The notes under the pieces: model-generated | What the model was told of the DNA's origin: nothing | What the model saw: the letters and a program-made list of their open reading frames with translations, nothing else | The model's database searches: none | Shown here: piece by piece, positions 1 through 6,794 of the stretch | Position numbering within the stretch: position 1 is the first letter of the stretch | Layout of the letters: every line of letters begins with the position of its first letter | Position numbers and translations under genes: made by a program | Source: Chitinophagales bacterium | GTDB taxonomy: Bacteria; Bacteroidota; Bacteroidia; Chitinophagales; Chitinophagaceae | Direction of reading: 5' to 3' | Assembly (NCBI GenBank): GCA_015654495.1 | Contig: JAATGW010000615.1 | Span: 1-10,700 of the forward strand | Length of the DNA: 10,700 bases

Positions 1-121
1 CACGTTTTATTCCTTCAAGACCTTCATTTACGTAAATCAGATTGATGGCGTCCGCTGATCTTTTATGATCACGATGCATAGCAAGATATTGACGATGGGA
101 TAGTTCAGTTTCCTTTTTCAT
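1..121 (-). CDS. N-terminal fragment of a probable type IB DNA topoisomerase (runs off the window)
   Basis: The minus strand from the ATG at 121 is open to the window edge, giving 40 codons. The peptide begins MKKETELSHRQYLAMHRDH and ends with INLIYVNEGLEGIKR. That last stretch fits the start of the N-terminal domain of bacterial and poxvirus-like topoisomerase IB, whose usual pattern is about (G/N)LxYVxDxxPGIxR followed by a GxGFxY segment. The GF segment and the catalytic tyrosine would lie outside the window. Such enzymes relax supercoiled DNA through a 3'-phosphotyrosine intermediate. The frame is open for 32 more codons upstream, back to a TAG at 215-217, but has no other ATG or GTG, so ATG 121 is the start. 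This gene appears unrelated to the sugar genes. The family call rests on about 15 residues and is moderate. Confidence 0.55.
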   Translation of the reverse strand, partial: MKKETELSHRQYLAMHRDHKRSADAINLIYVNEGLEGIKR

Positions 122-268
122 TGATACAGCATTGAATGTTAATGCCTGATAATTAAAAGGAATGCCAGCAAAGTGCTGATTGCCGCCAACCGAAAATAGG
201 GTCTGAATTGAGACCTAAAAAATTGTATTGCGGGAAATGATGTGGAAATTTTTACACGTAATAAACAG
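122..268. other. Intergenic region with a small imperfect hairpin
   Basis: This is the 147-bp gap between the isomerase/deaminase stop and the topoisomerase-like start. It holds an inverted repeat at 197-217: GGTCT (200-204) pairs with AGACC (211-215) around a 6-nt loop, and the stem can extend by two pairs with one bulged G. Read on the minus strand it is followed by CTATTTTC, a short broken T run, so it could be a weak terminator for the gene ending at 269. No Bacteroidota -7/-33 pair (TAnnTTTG and TTTG) was found for the downstream gene. Function is not established. Confidence 0.3.
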
Positions 269-1000
269 TCAGGAAATTTTTTCTGTCCGATCAGCAGCTT
301 CATGATCAAGGTATAGCCAGCAATCAGGATGCGATTTCAAAATGGTGGCCGGGATATCCGCAGTTTCAGGCTCATCCAGTACTTTCCTGACAATTTCTGC
401 TTTATGTTTTCCATTCACAAGCAAAAAGATCGTCCGTGAATCGAAAATGGTTTTAAGACCAAGAGTGAAACCCTTTTTTAATTCTTTTGGGTTATCAAAG
501 TAACCCTGCCCTGATTGCTGAGTTGTATTGCTTAATTCGGTTACCTGTGTACGTAATGAACGGTCTGAACCGGGTTCATTCAAACCGAGGTGACCATTGC
601 GCCCAAGACCTAAAACGGTGATACTGATATTTCCGCGGATGTCAAGCCATTGTTCTGATTTCCTGCACTCGGCATCCAGGTCAGCTGCATTTCCATCGAA
701 AAAGAAAATTCTGTTTTCCGGAATGGCAAGCGGGATAAAAAAATGCTCATCCATAAACTGACGGCAGCTTCCTTTTTCATGGGGATCAATTCCAACCCAT
801 TCATCCAGACCAATAAAATACCAATCCGGGGTTTTCTCTAATGACCTGAAATGATCTGTAAGATTTTTGAGAAAAAGAACAGGCGTATTTCCTGACGGGA
901 AACAAATAAGCGGCTCCGTAAGCTCTGCTGTTAATCTCAACACAGCCTCCGCGGCTTTCTGCGACATCTCTTCGTATGTTGTATGAATGCTGAGTTGCAT
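269..1000 (-). CDS. Amino-sugar-phosphate isomerase/deaminase, NagB superfamily, AgaI-like
   Basis: A 243-residue protein of the glucosamine-6-phosphate deaminase / 6-phosphogluconolactonase superfamily. These cytoplasmic enzymes convert an amino-sugar 6-phosphate into a ketose 6-phosphate plus ammonia. Visible motifs are the phosphate loop FPSGNTP (34-40), LDEW (65-68, with D66 at the NagB base position), GLGRNGHLGLNEPG (131-144, with H137 and E142 at the NagB His143 and Glu148 positions) and the C-terminal GKHKAE near K200. At the position of NagB Asp141 there is Asn135. LDEWV, LGLGxNGHLGLNEPG and the LGLKxI segment near 180 match what I recall of E. coli AgaI, the galactosamine-6-phosphate isomerase homologue, better than NagB, whose motif is GNDGHIAFNEP. 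Length is close to AgaI and shorter than NagB (266). It lies 60 bp behind the amidohydrolase gene and may be cotranscribed with it. No Shine-Dalgarno is evident. Superfamily is sure; substrate (GalN6P, GlcN6P or other) is not. Confidence 0.85.
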   Translation of the reverse strand: MQLSIHTTYEEMSQKAAEAVLRLTAELTEPLICFPSGNTPVLFLKNLTDHFRSLEKTPDWYFIGLDEWVGIDPHEKGSCRQFMDEHFFIPLAIPENRIFFFDGNAADLDAECRKSEQWLDIRGNISITVLGLGRNGHLGLNEPGSDRSLRTQVTELSNTTQQSGQGYFDNPKELKKGFTLGLKTIFDSRTIFLLVNGKHKAEIVRKVLDEPETADIPATILKSHPDCWLYLDHEAADRTEKIS

Positions 1001-1060
1001 TGACTTGATGATTTTTATTGGTTGTTCTTACCTGCAGGTTCACCGGAAAAATCATACCAG

Positions 1061-2782
1061 CTATTGCTGATAAAGGATCTTTCCACCGACAATTGTCATT
1101 ATTACTTTTGCCTGGCCGATTTCTTCTTCAGTACATGTTAGCAGGTTTTTTGAAAAGATCACGATATCGGCCAGCTTACCAGCCTCCAGCGAACCCTTTT
1201 CTTTTTCGGTAAATGTGGCAATTGCATTGGCCATGGTATAGGAATACAATGCTTCAGCCCTGGTCATTTTCTGGGCTGGAAAAAATGCCGTACCATCTTT
1301 CATTTTACGGGGGACTGTCGCATAATAGTTTGCCACCGGATCTATATTTTCTACCGGAACATCAGTGCCATTATTAACAAGCACACCTTCATCCAGAAAA
1401 GCGCGCGACATATATGCTCCGGATTCTGCACGTTCGGCTCCGAGTCTTTTGAGAACAAAAGGTGCATCACTTGTACAATGAATTCCCTGCATGGAAGCAA
1501 TGATATTATAAGCTTTGAACCTGGGGATTTCCGCAGGATTTACATGTTGTGCATGCTCGATCCGCCAGCGATGATCACGTGAAGGTTGCGAAATAATCTG
1601 TTCTTTATAAATGTCAATCGTTTCCCTGTTCGCACGGTCGCCTATTGCGTGTACGCATAGCTGCAAATTATTCGTCCAGGCGAAAGCAGCGATCTGTTTC
1701 AGTTCCGGAATACTGAAGGTGTTCTGACCATAAAAATCCTTACGGTCACTATAAGATTCAAGCAACCAGGCGCCATAAGATCCAAGAGCACCATCCAGCG
1801 AAACCTTGATCGCTTTTACTGTCAGGTGACTGTTACCCGCATTGCGTATATCAAATACTTTCGGATTTGCCTTTAAAGTTGAAATGCCTGCCCGTATCAT
1901 CAGCCAGTGGCGTATCTGCAATTTGCCGGATTCTGCCAGCTGCCGCATGCCCTCAGCCTGAACCATAGAAGAACCTGCATCAACAAAACTTGTGATCCCG
2001 TTCCTCAAACACTCATTTTCTGCCAAAGCGATACCACGTACCCATTCTGCTTTTCTTTCTTCCGGTGATCGTTTATTCTGCCAGCGCTCATAAGCCACAA
2101 AGGCTAAATTCTGTGCTCTTTCTTCGAGTACACCAACTATTTTTTTCTGCGGATCTTTAACAATGTCACCACCGGTGGGGCTTAATGTATTATCGGTTAT
2201 CCCTGCCTGTTGCATAGCAGCAGCATTAACATACACACTATGTCCGCTTGCATGTTCAAGCAAAACCGGATTTGAAGGAGAAACCTTATCGAGTGTTTCA
2301 TGGTAGGGATAGCCAAGGTGGTTTACTGCAGGTGGCGGCGTCCATTTCTCCTGGTGCCAGCCGCGGCCAATAATCCAGTCACCGGGTTTTGCTTTTGCAA
2401 CTGCTGCTGCAACCAGTTGAACGATTTCGTCCCAGTTTTTTGCATTCATCAGGTTCAGGCTGATCATCATCTCACCCATTCCATGAATATGTCCGTGTCC
2501 TTCAATCCAACCAGGACTGACCCACTGACCTTTGCCATCGATCACTTTAGTTTGTTGCCCGATATATCTTGCTACGTCAGCATCAGATCCCACAAAAATG
2601 ATCTTATCGGCCTCTACAGCAATGGCCTGGGCTTCAGGTTGCAGGGGATTTACCGTCGAGATTTTTGCATTTCTGATTACTAGTGTCGCTGTTTGTGATC
2701 TGAGGTTTTGGGTTATAGTCAGCACAAATAAAAACAAGAGAGCAGCTTTACCGACCCGGCCGAAGAGATATTTGAAATGCAT
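1061..2782 (-). CDS. Exported YtcJ-type metal-dependent amidohydrolase
   Basis: A zinc- or iron-dependent hydrolase of the amidohydrolase 3 family (YtcJ / N-substituted formamide deformylase-like); 573 residues from ATG 2782. The N-terminus (basic HFKYLFGRVGK, hydrophobic AALLFLFVLTIT, then a polar QNLRSQ) is a signal peptide, so the enzyme probably works in the periplasm or outside. A small beta-domain follows (LVIRNAKI to VIDGKGQWVSPG), then the barrel: HGH (H96/H98) on strand 1, a lysine in VKAIKVSLDGALGS (about K326, the usual carboxylated metal bridge), H378 in CVHAIGDRAN, H410 in RIEHAQH and D474 in NNGTDVPVENIDP. The chain ends with the LEAGKLADIVIFSKN segment that closes the beta-domain. 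An upstream in-frame GTG at 2809 adds nine residues (582 aa); ATG 2782 is preferred because AGGAAA lies just before it and it gives a normal signal peptide. The substrate cannot be deduced. Nothing ties it chemically to the sugar genes. Confidence 0.87.
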   Translation of the reverse strand: MHFKYLFGRVGKAALLFLFVLTITQNLRSQTATLVIRNAKISTVNPLQPEAQAIAVEADKIIFVGSDADVARYIGQQTKVIDGKGQWVSPGWIEGHGHIHGMGEMMISLNLMNAKNWDEIVQLVAAAVAKAKPGDWIIGRGWHQEKWTPPPAVNHLGYPYHETLDKVSPSNPVLLEHASGHSVYVNAAAMQQAGITDNTLSPTGGDIVKDPQKKIVGVLEERAQNLAFVAYERWQNKRSPEERKAEWVRGIALAENECLRNGITSFVDAGSSMVQAEGMRQLAESGKLQIRHWLMIRAGISTLKANPKVFDIRNAGNSHLTVKAIKVSLDGALGSYGAWLLESYSDRKDFYGQNTFSIPELKQIAAFAWTNNLQLCVHAIGDRANRETIDIYKEQIISQPSRDHRWRIEHAQHVNPAEIPRFKAYNIIASMQGIHCTSDAPFVLKRLGAERAESGAYMSRAFLDEGVLVNNGTDVPVENIDPVANYYATVPRKMKDGTAFFPAQKMTRAEALYSYTMANAIATFTEKEKGSLEAGKLADIVIFSKNLLTCTEEEIGQAKVIMTIVGGKILYQQ

Positions 2783-2873
2783 TTTCCTGAATTTATCTTT
2801 TGAAAGCACTCGCTTAATGCAGAATTCTTTTTAACCGACAAGGCTTTGAAGAATTTTATTAAAATGAATGCCT

Positions 2874-2912
2874 GAAATATAAAAGTGAATAGTATGAAAA
2901 TACTATTCACTT
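2874..2912 (-). terminator. Probable intrinsic terminator behind xylA
   Basis: A perfect 12-bp inverted repeat (2883-2894 with 2901-2912) encloses a 6-nt loop. On the minus strand it reads AAGTGAATAGTA, loop TTTTCA, TACTATTCACTT, then TTATATTT. It begins 22 bp after the xylA stop codon. The stem is AT-rich (four G-C pairs) and the T tract is interrupted, so efficiency is uncertain. Its perfection and place after the last gene of the cluster support a terminator. In the plus direction no T run follows. Confidence 0.7.
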
Positions 2913-2934
2913 CAATTCAGACTTTATTTTGTTG

Positions 2935-4263
2935 TCAGATATATTGATTAACTATATTCTCCAGCCATTCCTGCCTGCCACTGAGTTGTTTAGGCTCGCC
3001 GTTGGCAACAACGAATTCACGCAGGTCTTCCAGTTTCAGTTTTCCTTCTTCAAATGCCTTACCCTGCCCGGAATCAAAAGAAGCATAACGCTCTTTTCTG
3101 AATTTTTTATATGGAGAATTATTCAGCACTTTTTCTGCTATGATTGCAGCTCTTGCAAAAGCGTCCATCCCGCCAATATGTGCATGAAATAAATCTTCAA
3201 GGTCAGTAGAATTACGTCTTGTTTTGGCATCGAAGTTCACTCCCCCACCGGCGAAGCCACCTGCTTCGAGTATGATCAGCATGCATTCCGTAAGTTCATT
3301 AAGGTTCATTGGAAATTGATCAGTATCCCAGCCATTCTGTGAATCACCACGGTTGGCATCGATACTGCCCAACATACCTGCGTCAGCCGCAACCTGCAGT
3401 TCGTGCTGGAAAGTGTGACCAGCCAAGGTGGCATGATTTACTTCAGCATTTATCTTGAAATCTTTGTCAAGACCGAAATGCCTCAGAAATCCGATTACAG
3501 TTGCGCTATCATAATCATACTGATGTTTTGTAGGTTCGCAGGGTTTAGGTTCAATAAAGAACACGCCTTTGAATCCCTTGCCACGGGCATAGTCTTTTGC
3601 CATATGCAGGAAGCGTGCAAGATGCTCCTGTTCTCTTTTCATATCCGTATTCAGCAAAGTCATATAACCTTCACGTCCACCCCAGAATACATAATTTTCA
3701 CCTTTCAATTCAATAGTGGCATCGAGTGCGTTTTTTACCTGGGTGCCGGCCCATGCAAGTGCAGCAAAATCAGGATTGGTGGAAGCGCCGTTCATATAGC
3801 GGGGATTGGAAAATACATTTGCTGTACCCCATAAAAGTTTCACACCGCTGATCGCCTGTTTTTTTGAAGCATAGTCAACAACAGCGCCAAGATTGGATTC
3901 ATATTCCTTCAATGAATGCCCTTCATCAACAAGATCAATATCATGAAAACAATAATAAGGTGCACCGATCTTCGTAATAAATTCGAACGCAGCATCCATT
4001 TTATCCTTTGCACGGGTAACAGTATCCGCAGCTGCATCCCAGGGAAAAGTTTTTGTTCCCGGTCCAAAGGGATCGTTGCCGGTATTGCAGAAGCTATGCC
4101 AGTACGCGATCGCGAATTTGAAATATTCCTTCATGGATTTGCCGGCAATCTGCCTGCTTTCATCATACCATTTAAATGCGAGAGGATTGTCAGATTGAGG
4201 GCCTTCATATTTTATCTGAGGAATGCCCGGGAAATACTCTTTGTTACCGATTGTTACACTCAT
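2935..4263 (-). CDS. xylA: Xylose isomerase (class II)
   Basis: Interconverts D-xylose and D-xylulose in the cytoplasm, with two divalent metal ions (Mg, Mn or Co). The 442-residue length and the N-terminal extension before the barrel (EYFPGIPQIKYEG, NPLAFKWYD) fit the longer class II enzymes. Active-site motifs are all present: CFHDID (H107, D110), FWGGREGY (194-200 region), FIEPKPCEPTKHQYD (metal ligand E238, catalytic K240), NAEVNHATLAGHTFQHE (E274, H277), SIDANRGDSQNGWDTDQFP (D302, D313, D315) and GGVNFDAKTRR (D345). No expected residue is missing. The ATG at 4261-4263 gives the usual family N-terminus. It lies 119 bp behind the ARA1-like kinase, so it may be the last gene of that operon or have its own promoter; a terminator-like hairpin follows. 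Its partner xylB lies two genes upstream, split from it by galT and the kinase. Confidence 0.97.
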   Translation of the reverse strand: MSVTIGNKEYFPGIPQIKYEGPQSDNPLAFKWYDESRQIAGKSMKEYFKFAIAYWHSFCNTGNDPFGPGTKTFPWDAAADTVTRAKDKMDAAFEFITKIGAPYYCFHDIDLVDEGHSLKEYESNLGAVVDYASKKQAISGVKLLWGTANVFSNPRYMNGASTNPDFAALAWAGTQVKNALDATIELKGENYVFWGGREGYMTLLNTDMKREQEHLARFLHMAKDYARGKGFKGVFFIEPKPCEPTKHQYDYDSATVIGFLRHFGLDKDFKINAEVNHATLAGHTFQHELQVAADAGMLGSIDANRGDSQNGWDTDQFPMNLNELTECMLIILEAGGFAGGGVNFDAKTRRNSTDLEDLFHAHIGGMDAFARAAIIAEKVLNNSPYKKFRKERYASFDSGQGKAFEEGKLKLEDLREFVVANGEPKQLSGRQEWLENIVNQYI

Positions 4264-4382
4264 AGTAGTTTGTTTTCAACAGCTTTGCTGCTACAGGTCA
4301 CCGGGGCAACTGGTGAATAATAATTTTCCCTCAAACCGAGCAGTCGTTGTTATCAATTTAAAAATTTAAAGATACTGATCCA
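4264..4382 (-). promoter_or_regulatory. xylA leader, possible promoter or 5' UTR
   Basis: This 119-bp gap is the longest inside the sugar cluster, so it is the natural place for a separate xylA promoter. On the minus strand TATCTTTA occurs near the start of the gap, one base off the Bacteroidota -7 element TAnnTTTG, but no TTTG sits at the expected distance upstream. Closer to xylA there are small dyads, CACC/GGTG around AGTTGCCCC and CAGC-AAA-GCTG, that could fold in the transcript. No recognised operator or riboswitch was seen. The call rests mostly on position. Confidence 0.25.
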
Positions 4383-5711
4383 TCATTTATTTCCGGAGAA
4401 GAAATAAAGGTTTCGGCCATATTTATTTTGGCATTTATGATAAATCTCCTGAACAGTACTAAAGCCTTCCACTCCATAGCCAAGTACTACAACGGTTCCG
4501 CCGCTTCCACCTCCACTTATCCGTGCTCCATACACCTGTTTACCAGAACCGCTGCTTCTCACCATTTCAACAATTTCGTCAGTTCGTTCATTCCCCAGAC
4601 CAATTGAACTATAACCGGAATGGCTTTGCATCATCAGTTCACCAAGAAGCGATAACGCAGGTTCGGGTTTGGGTTGAGATTTTATTGACATGAGTATATT
4701 CAGGAAAATCTGTATCCTGTGATTTTCATATACAGGATGACGCGCTGCAGCCCGCAGGCGATAAATCCGTTCTGGTTCAACTTCTGTTGTTTTATCCTGG
4801 GTTGTTCCGAATTGTCCGATAAAATCCGCACCAATGATTTCTTCCGGAACAATGCTTGTATAATGCTGTTCAAATTTCGAAACGGGAATATTTGCCAGAT
4901 AGCCTTTGTAGGGAAGCCGGGTCCAGTCGCCCGAAAGCCTAGCCGCCTGCAATTCGTTTTCAGAAATGCCTTCACGGTTAGCAATAACCGAATATGCCAT
5001 AAAAGCTGCAGTGCGAACGGTACGGTAATCGCTCCCTCCTACTGCATGTCTTACTCCGCTGTCAATTCCTGTAAAATGAATTCCTTCAGGAATTTCCACC
5101 GGCGCATACACTTCGGCAGGCTGGCAAACAAGAGGAAGCAGATGATTTTTTTCGCCGTAACAAACCGAAAGCTGGTCCATCAGTCCACAGGCTGCACCTA
5201 CAATCTCATTTTCCACCGACTGTGCGAGCATAGGCAGTTCCATTGAGTCCAGCCAAAGATTCCAGGCTATACTGATTGTTTTGATGGTAGCAACCTCAAT
5301 TGCTGCGGATGAAGAAACTCCTTTTCCCTGCGGTATCTGAGTACTTATCAGAATATCTGCACCGGTAATTTCCAGTCCTTTTCTTTTATTCAATAAAATA
5401 AAACATCCGATTATATATACCGGCCATTCAGCACCTGTATCATTTTTTATTGATAAGCCAGCTTCAATCAAACTTGTATTCGTTGATAAACTCCAGTTCC
5501 ACTCACAATGCCTTTCCTTGCCTTCTGCATCAATGGTTCGCAATCTGAATTTTCTGTCATTTCTTTTTTGCAGTTTTACAGTAGTGGTTTCGGCGATTGG
5601 CATTTGCAGGAGAATTGATCCGGAATAATCAGCAATGCCACCCATTACATCGATTCTTCCGGAAGCGGAGGCTGTAAATATTTCACGATCTGTAGTCAGG
5701 AATTCCTTCAT
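4383..5711 (-). CDS. GHMP-family sugar-1-kinase resembling the plant L-arabinokinase (ARA1) kinase domain
   Basis: A 442-residue GHMP kinase expected to phosphorylate the anomeric hydroxyl of a sugar with ATP. The N-terminal signature GRIDVMGGIADYSGS (18-32), followed by LLQMPI, replaces the galactokinase GRINLIGEHTDYN. It is nearly identical to what I recall from the C-terminal kinase half of Arabidopsis ARA1. Further matches to ARA1 are IPQGKGVSSSAA (126-137, ATP loop), VENEIVGAACGLMDQ (167-180, with D179 at the catalytic-base position), VCQPAEV (195-201), GIDSGVRHAVGGSDY (215-229), ARHPVYEN (323-330), QSHSGYSSIGLG (362-373) and GARISGGGSGGTV (395-407). Unlike plant ARA1, no N-terminal glycosyltransferase-like domain is present. 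It follows galT by 26 bp, with AAGG upstream of the start, so it is very likely in the same operon. Expected substrate is L-arabinose, giving L-arabinose 1-phosphate; D-galactose or another sugar cannot be excluded. Family is sure, substrate inferred. Confidence 0.88.
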   Translation of the reverse strand: MKEFLTTDREIFTASASGRIDVMGGIADYSGSILLQMPIAETTTVKLQKRNDRKFRLRTIDAEGKERHCEWNWSLSTNTSLIEAGLSIKNDTGAEWPVYIIGCFILLNKRKGLEITGADILISTQIPQGKGVSSSAAIEVATIKTISIAWNLWLDSMELPMLAQSVENEIVGAACGLMDQLSVCYGEKNHLLPLVCQPAEVYAPVEIPEGIHFTGIDSGVRHAVGGSDYRTVRTAAFMAYSVIANREGISENELQAARLSGDWTRLPYKGYLANIPVSKFEQHYTSIVPEEIIGADFIGQFGTTQDKTTEVEPERIYRLRAAARHPVYENHRIQIFLNILMSIKSQPKPEPALSLLGELMMQSHSGYSSIGLGNERTDEIVEMVRSSGSGKQVYGARISGGGSGGTVVVLGYGVEGFSTVQEIYHKCQNKYGRNLYFFSGNK

Positions 5712-5737
5712 CAGGGCCTTGATTAATTTCTCTGCTT

Positions 5738-6784
5738 CTATAATATTATTTTTCTTAATTCAGCTGCTTTTTCTTCCGGGATAGTGTCTGCCATAAATGT
5801 ATCGGCACCCGTTTCAGGTCCGGCAAGAAATTTTTGCAGACCTGGCTGACGAAGCGGAGGACAAAGCAGTAAATGCATATGGTATTCAGGATATTCATTT
5901 CCGTCAACAGGTGCCTGTGCGAATGCCATTACATAGGGAAATGAGGTTTTAAAATTAAGATCAAATTTCCTTGTGAGGATTTGAAAAACTTCGGCCAGCC
6001 CGTGCAATTCCTCATCAGTCATAGTTGAAAGCGTTGCATGTTTCTTCTTCGGAAAAATATAGGCTTCGTATGCAAAGCGCGCAAAAAATGGAATAAATGC
6101 AATGGCATGTTCATTTTCTGAAATAATCCTGACTGCATCTGCCTGTTCAGCTTTGATTATTTCTGCAAAAAGATTTGTTCCTTTTTCTTTCCTCCAGCCT
6201 GCGGCGGCTTCGAGTTCTTTCTGAAATAAATTGAATACAAAATCAGTTGCGTAAATCTGGCAATGGGGATGCGGATTGGAAACACCTACTATCTCCCCTT
6301 TATTTTCAAAAATCAAAACCGACTTTATAGCCGGATGTTCAGAAAAGAAATTCATCTGTTCCCTGAGACTAAGAAAAACATTTTTTATCTGATCCGGATT
6401 CAGGTCTGTAAGTGAAACATTATGGCGGCGATCATAACAAACAACTCTGGCAATTCCGGTAGCCGCTGTTCTTTTGTACAGGCCATCATGCAGTTCTGCC
6501 AAAGGGGGGCTGATGGCTGGAGCATTTAAACCTACAACAGGGTGATCATTATCAAAGATGAATACATCTTTATAATCAGGATTAATATTTCCATTCACCC
6601 TTTTATTCCCCGGGCATAAATAGCATCCGGGGTCGTATTCTACAGACTGTTTCCCGCCGGTTTTCAAATCAAAATTCCAGGGCCGGTTATTTCTGTGCCC
6701 TGCATATACAATCCATTCACGTCGCAATGGATGCCAGCGTTTTTCCCACTGGCCTTCAAAACCGGATGCATTGGAATTATTCAT
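5738..6784 (-). CDS. galT: Galactose-1-phosphate uridylyltransferase
   Basis: Second step of the Leloir pathway: UDP-glucose plus galactose 1-phosphate gives UDP-galactose plus glucose 1-phosphate, through a uridylyl-histidine intermediate. The 348 residues match the usual length of about 350. The zinc site is intact: C54 and C57 (CYLCPGN), H121 (CYDRRHNVS) and H172. The active-site stretch is GVSNPHPHCQIYAT with nucleophile H174 and Q176; Cys stands where E. coli has Gly (HPHGQ), a variant I believe occurs in other bacterial GalTs. The C-terminal metal site HMH (302-304) follows the YPEY element. It starts 10 bp after the xylB stop and is followed 26 bp later by the ARA1-like kinase, which points to one transcript. 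GalE, needed to recycle UDP-galactose, is not in the window. Confidence 0.97.
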   Translation of the reverse strand: MNNSNASGFEGQWEKRWHPLRREWIVYAGHRNNRPWNFDLKTGGKQSVEYDPGCYLCPGNKRVNGNINPDYKDVFIFDNDHPVVGLNAPAISPPLAELHDGLYKRTAATGIARVVCYDRRHNVSLTDLNPDQIKNVFLSLREQMNFFSEHPAIKSVLIFENKGEIVGVSNPHPHCQIYATDFVFNLFQKELEAAAGWRKEKGTNLFAEIIKAEQADAVRIISENEHAIAFIPFFARFAYEAYIFPKKKHATLSTMTDEELHGLAEVFQILTRKFDLNFKTSFPYVMAFAQAPVDGNEYPEYHMHLLLCPPLRQPGLQKFLAGPETGADTFMADTIPEEKAAELRKIIL

Positions 6785-6794
6785 GAAATAAATA

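Noticed and set aside
1030..1039. 10-bp palindrome ACCTGCAGGT between the amidohydrolase and the AgaI-like gene
   Set aside because: It has no loop, no T run and no second copy; palindromes of this length occur by chance.
3403..4320. Two plus-strand open frames antisense to xylA (143 and 134 codons)
   Set aside because: Both sit over conserved xylA coding sequence and show no family motifs.
4719..5246. Plus-strand 175-codon open frame antisense to the ARA1-like kinase
   Set aside because: It is the complement of a well-supported conserved gene; the translation is rich in Cys, Phe, Asn and Arg with no recognisable motif.
4383..5711. A duplicated galactokinase (second galK)
   Set aside because: The GEHTDYN sugar-binding signature is replaced by GGIADYSGS and many segments match ARA1, so a recent galK duplication is unlikely.
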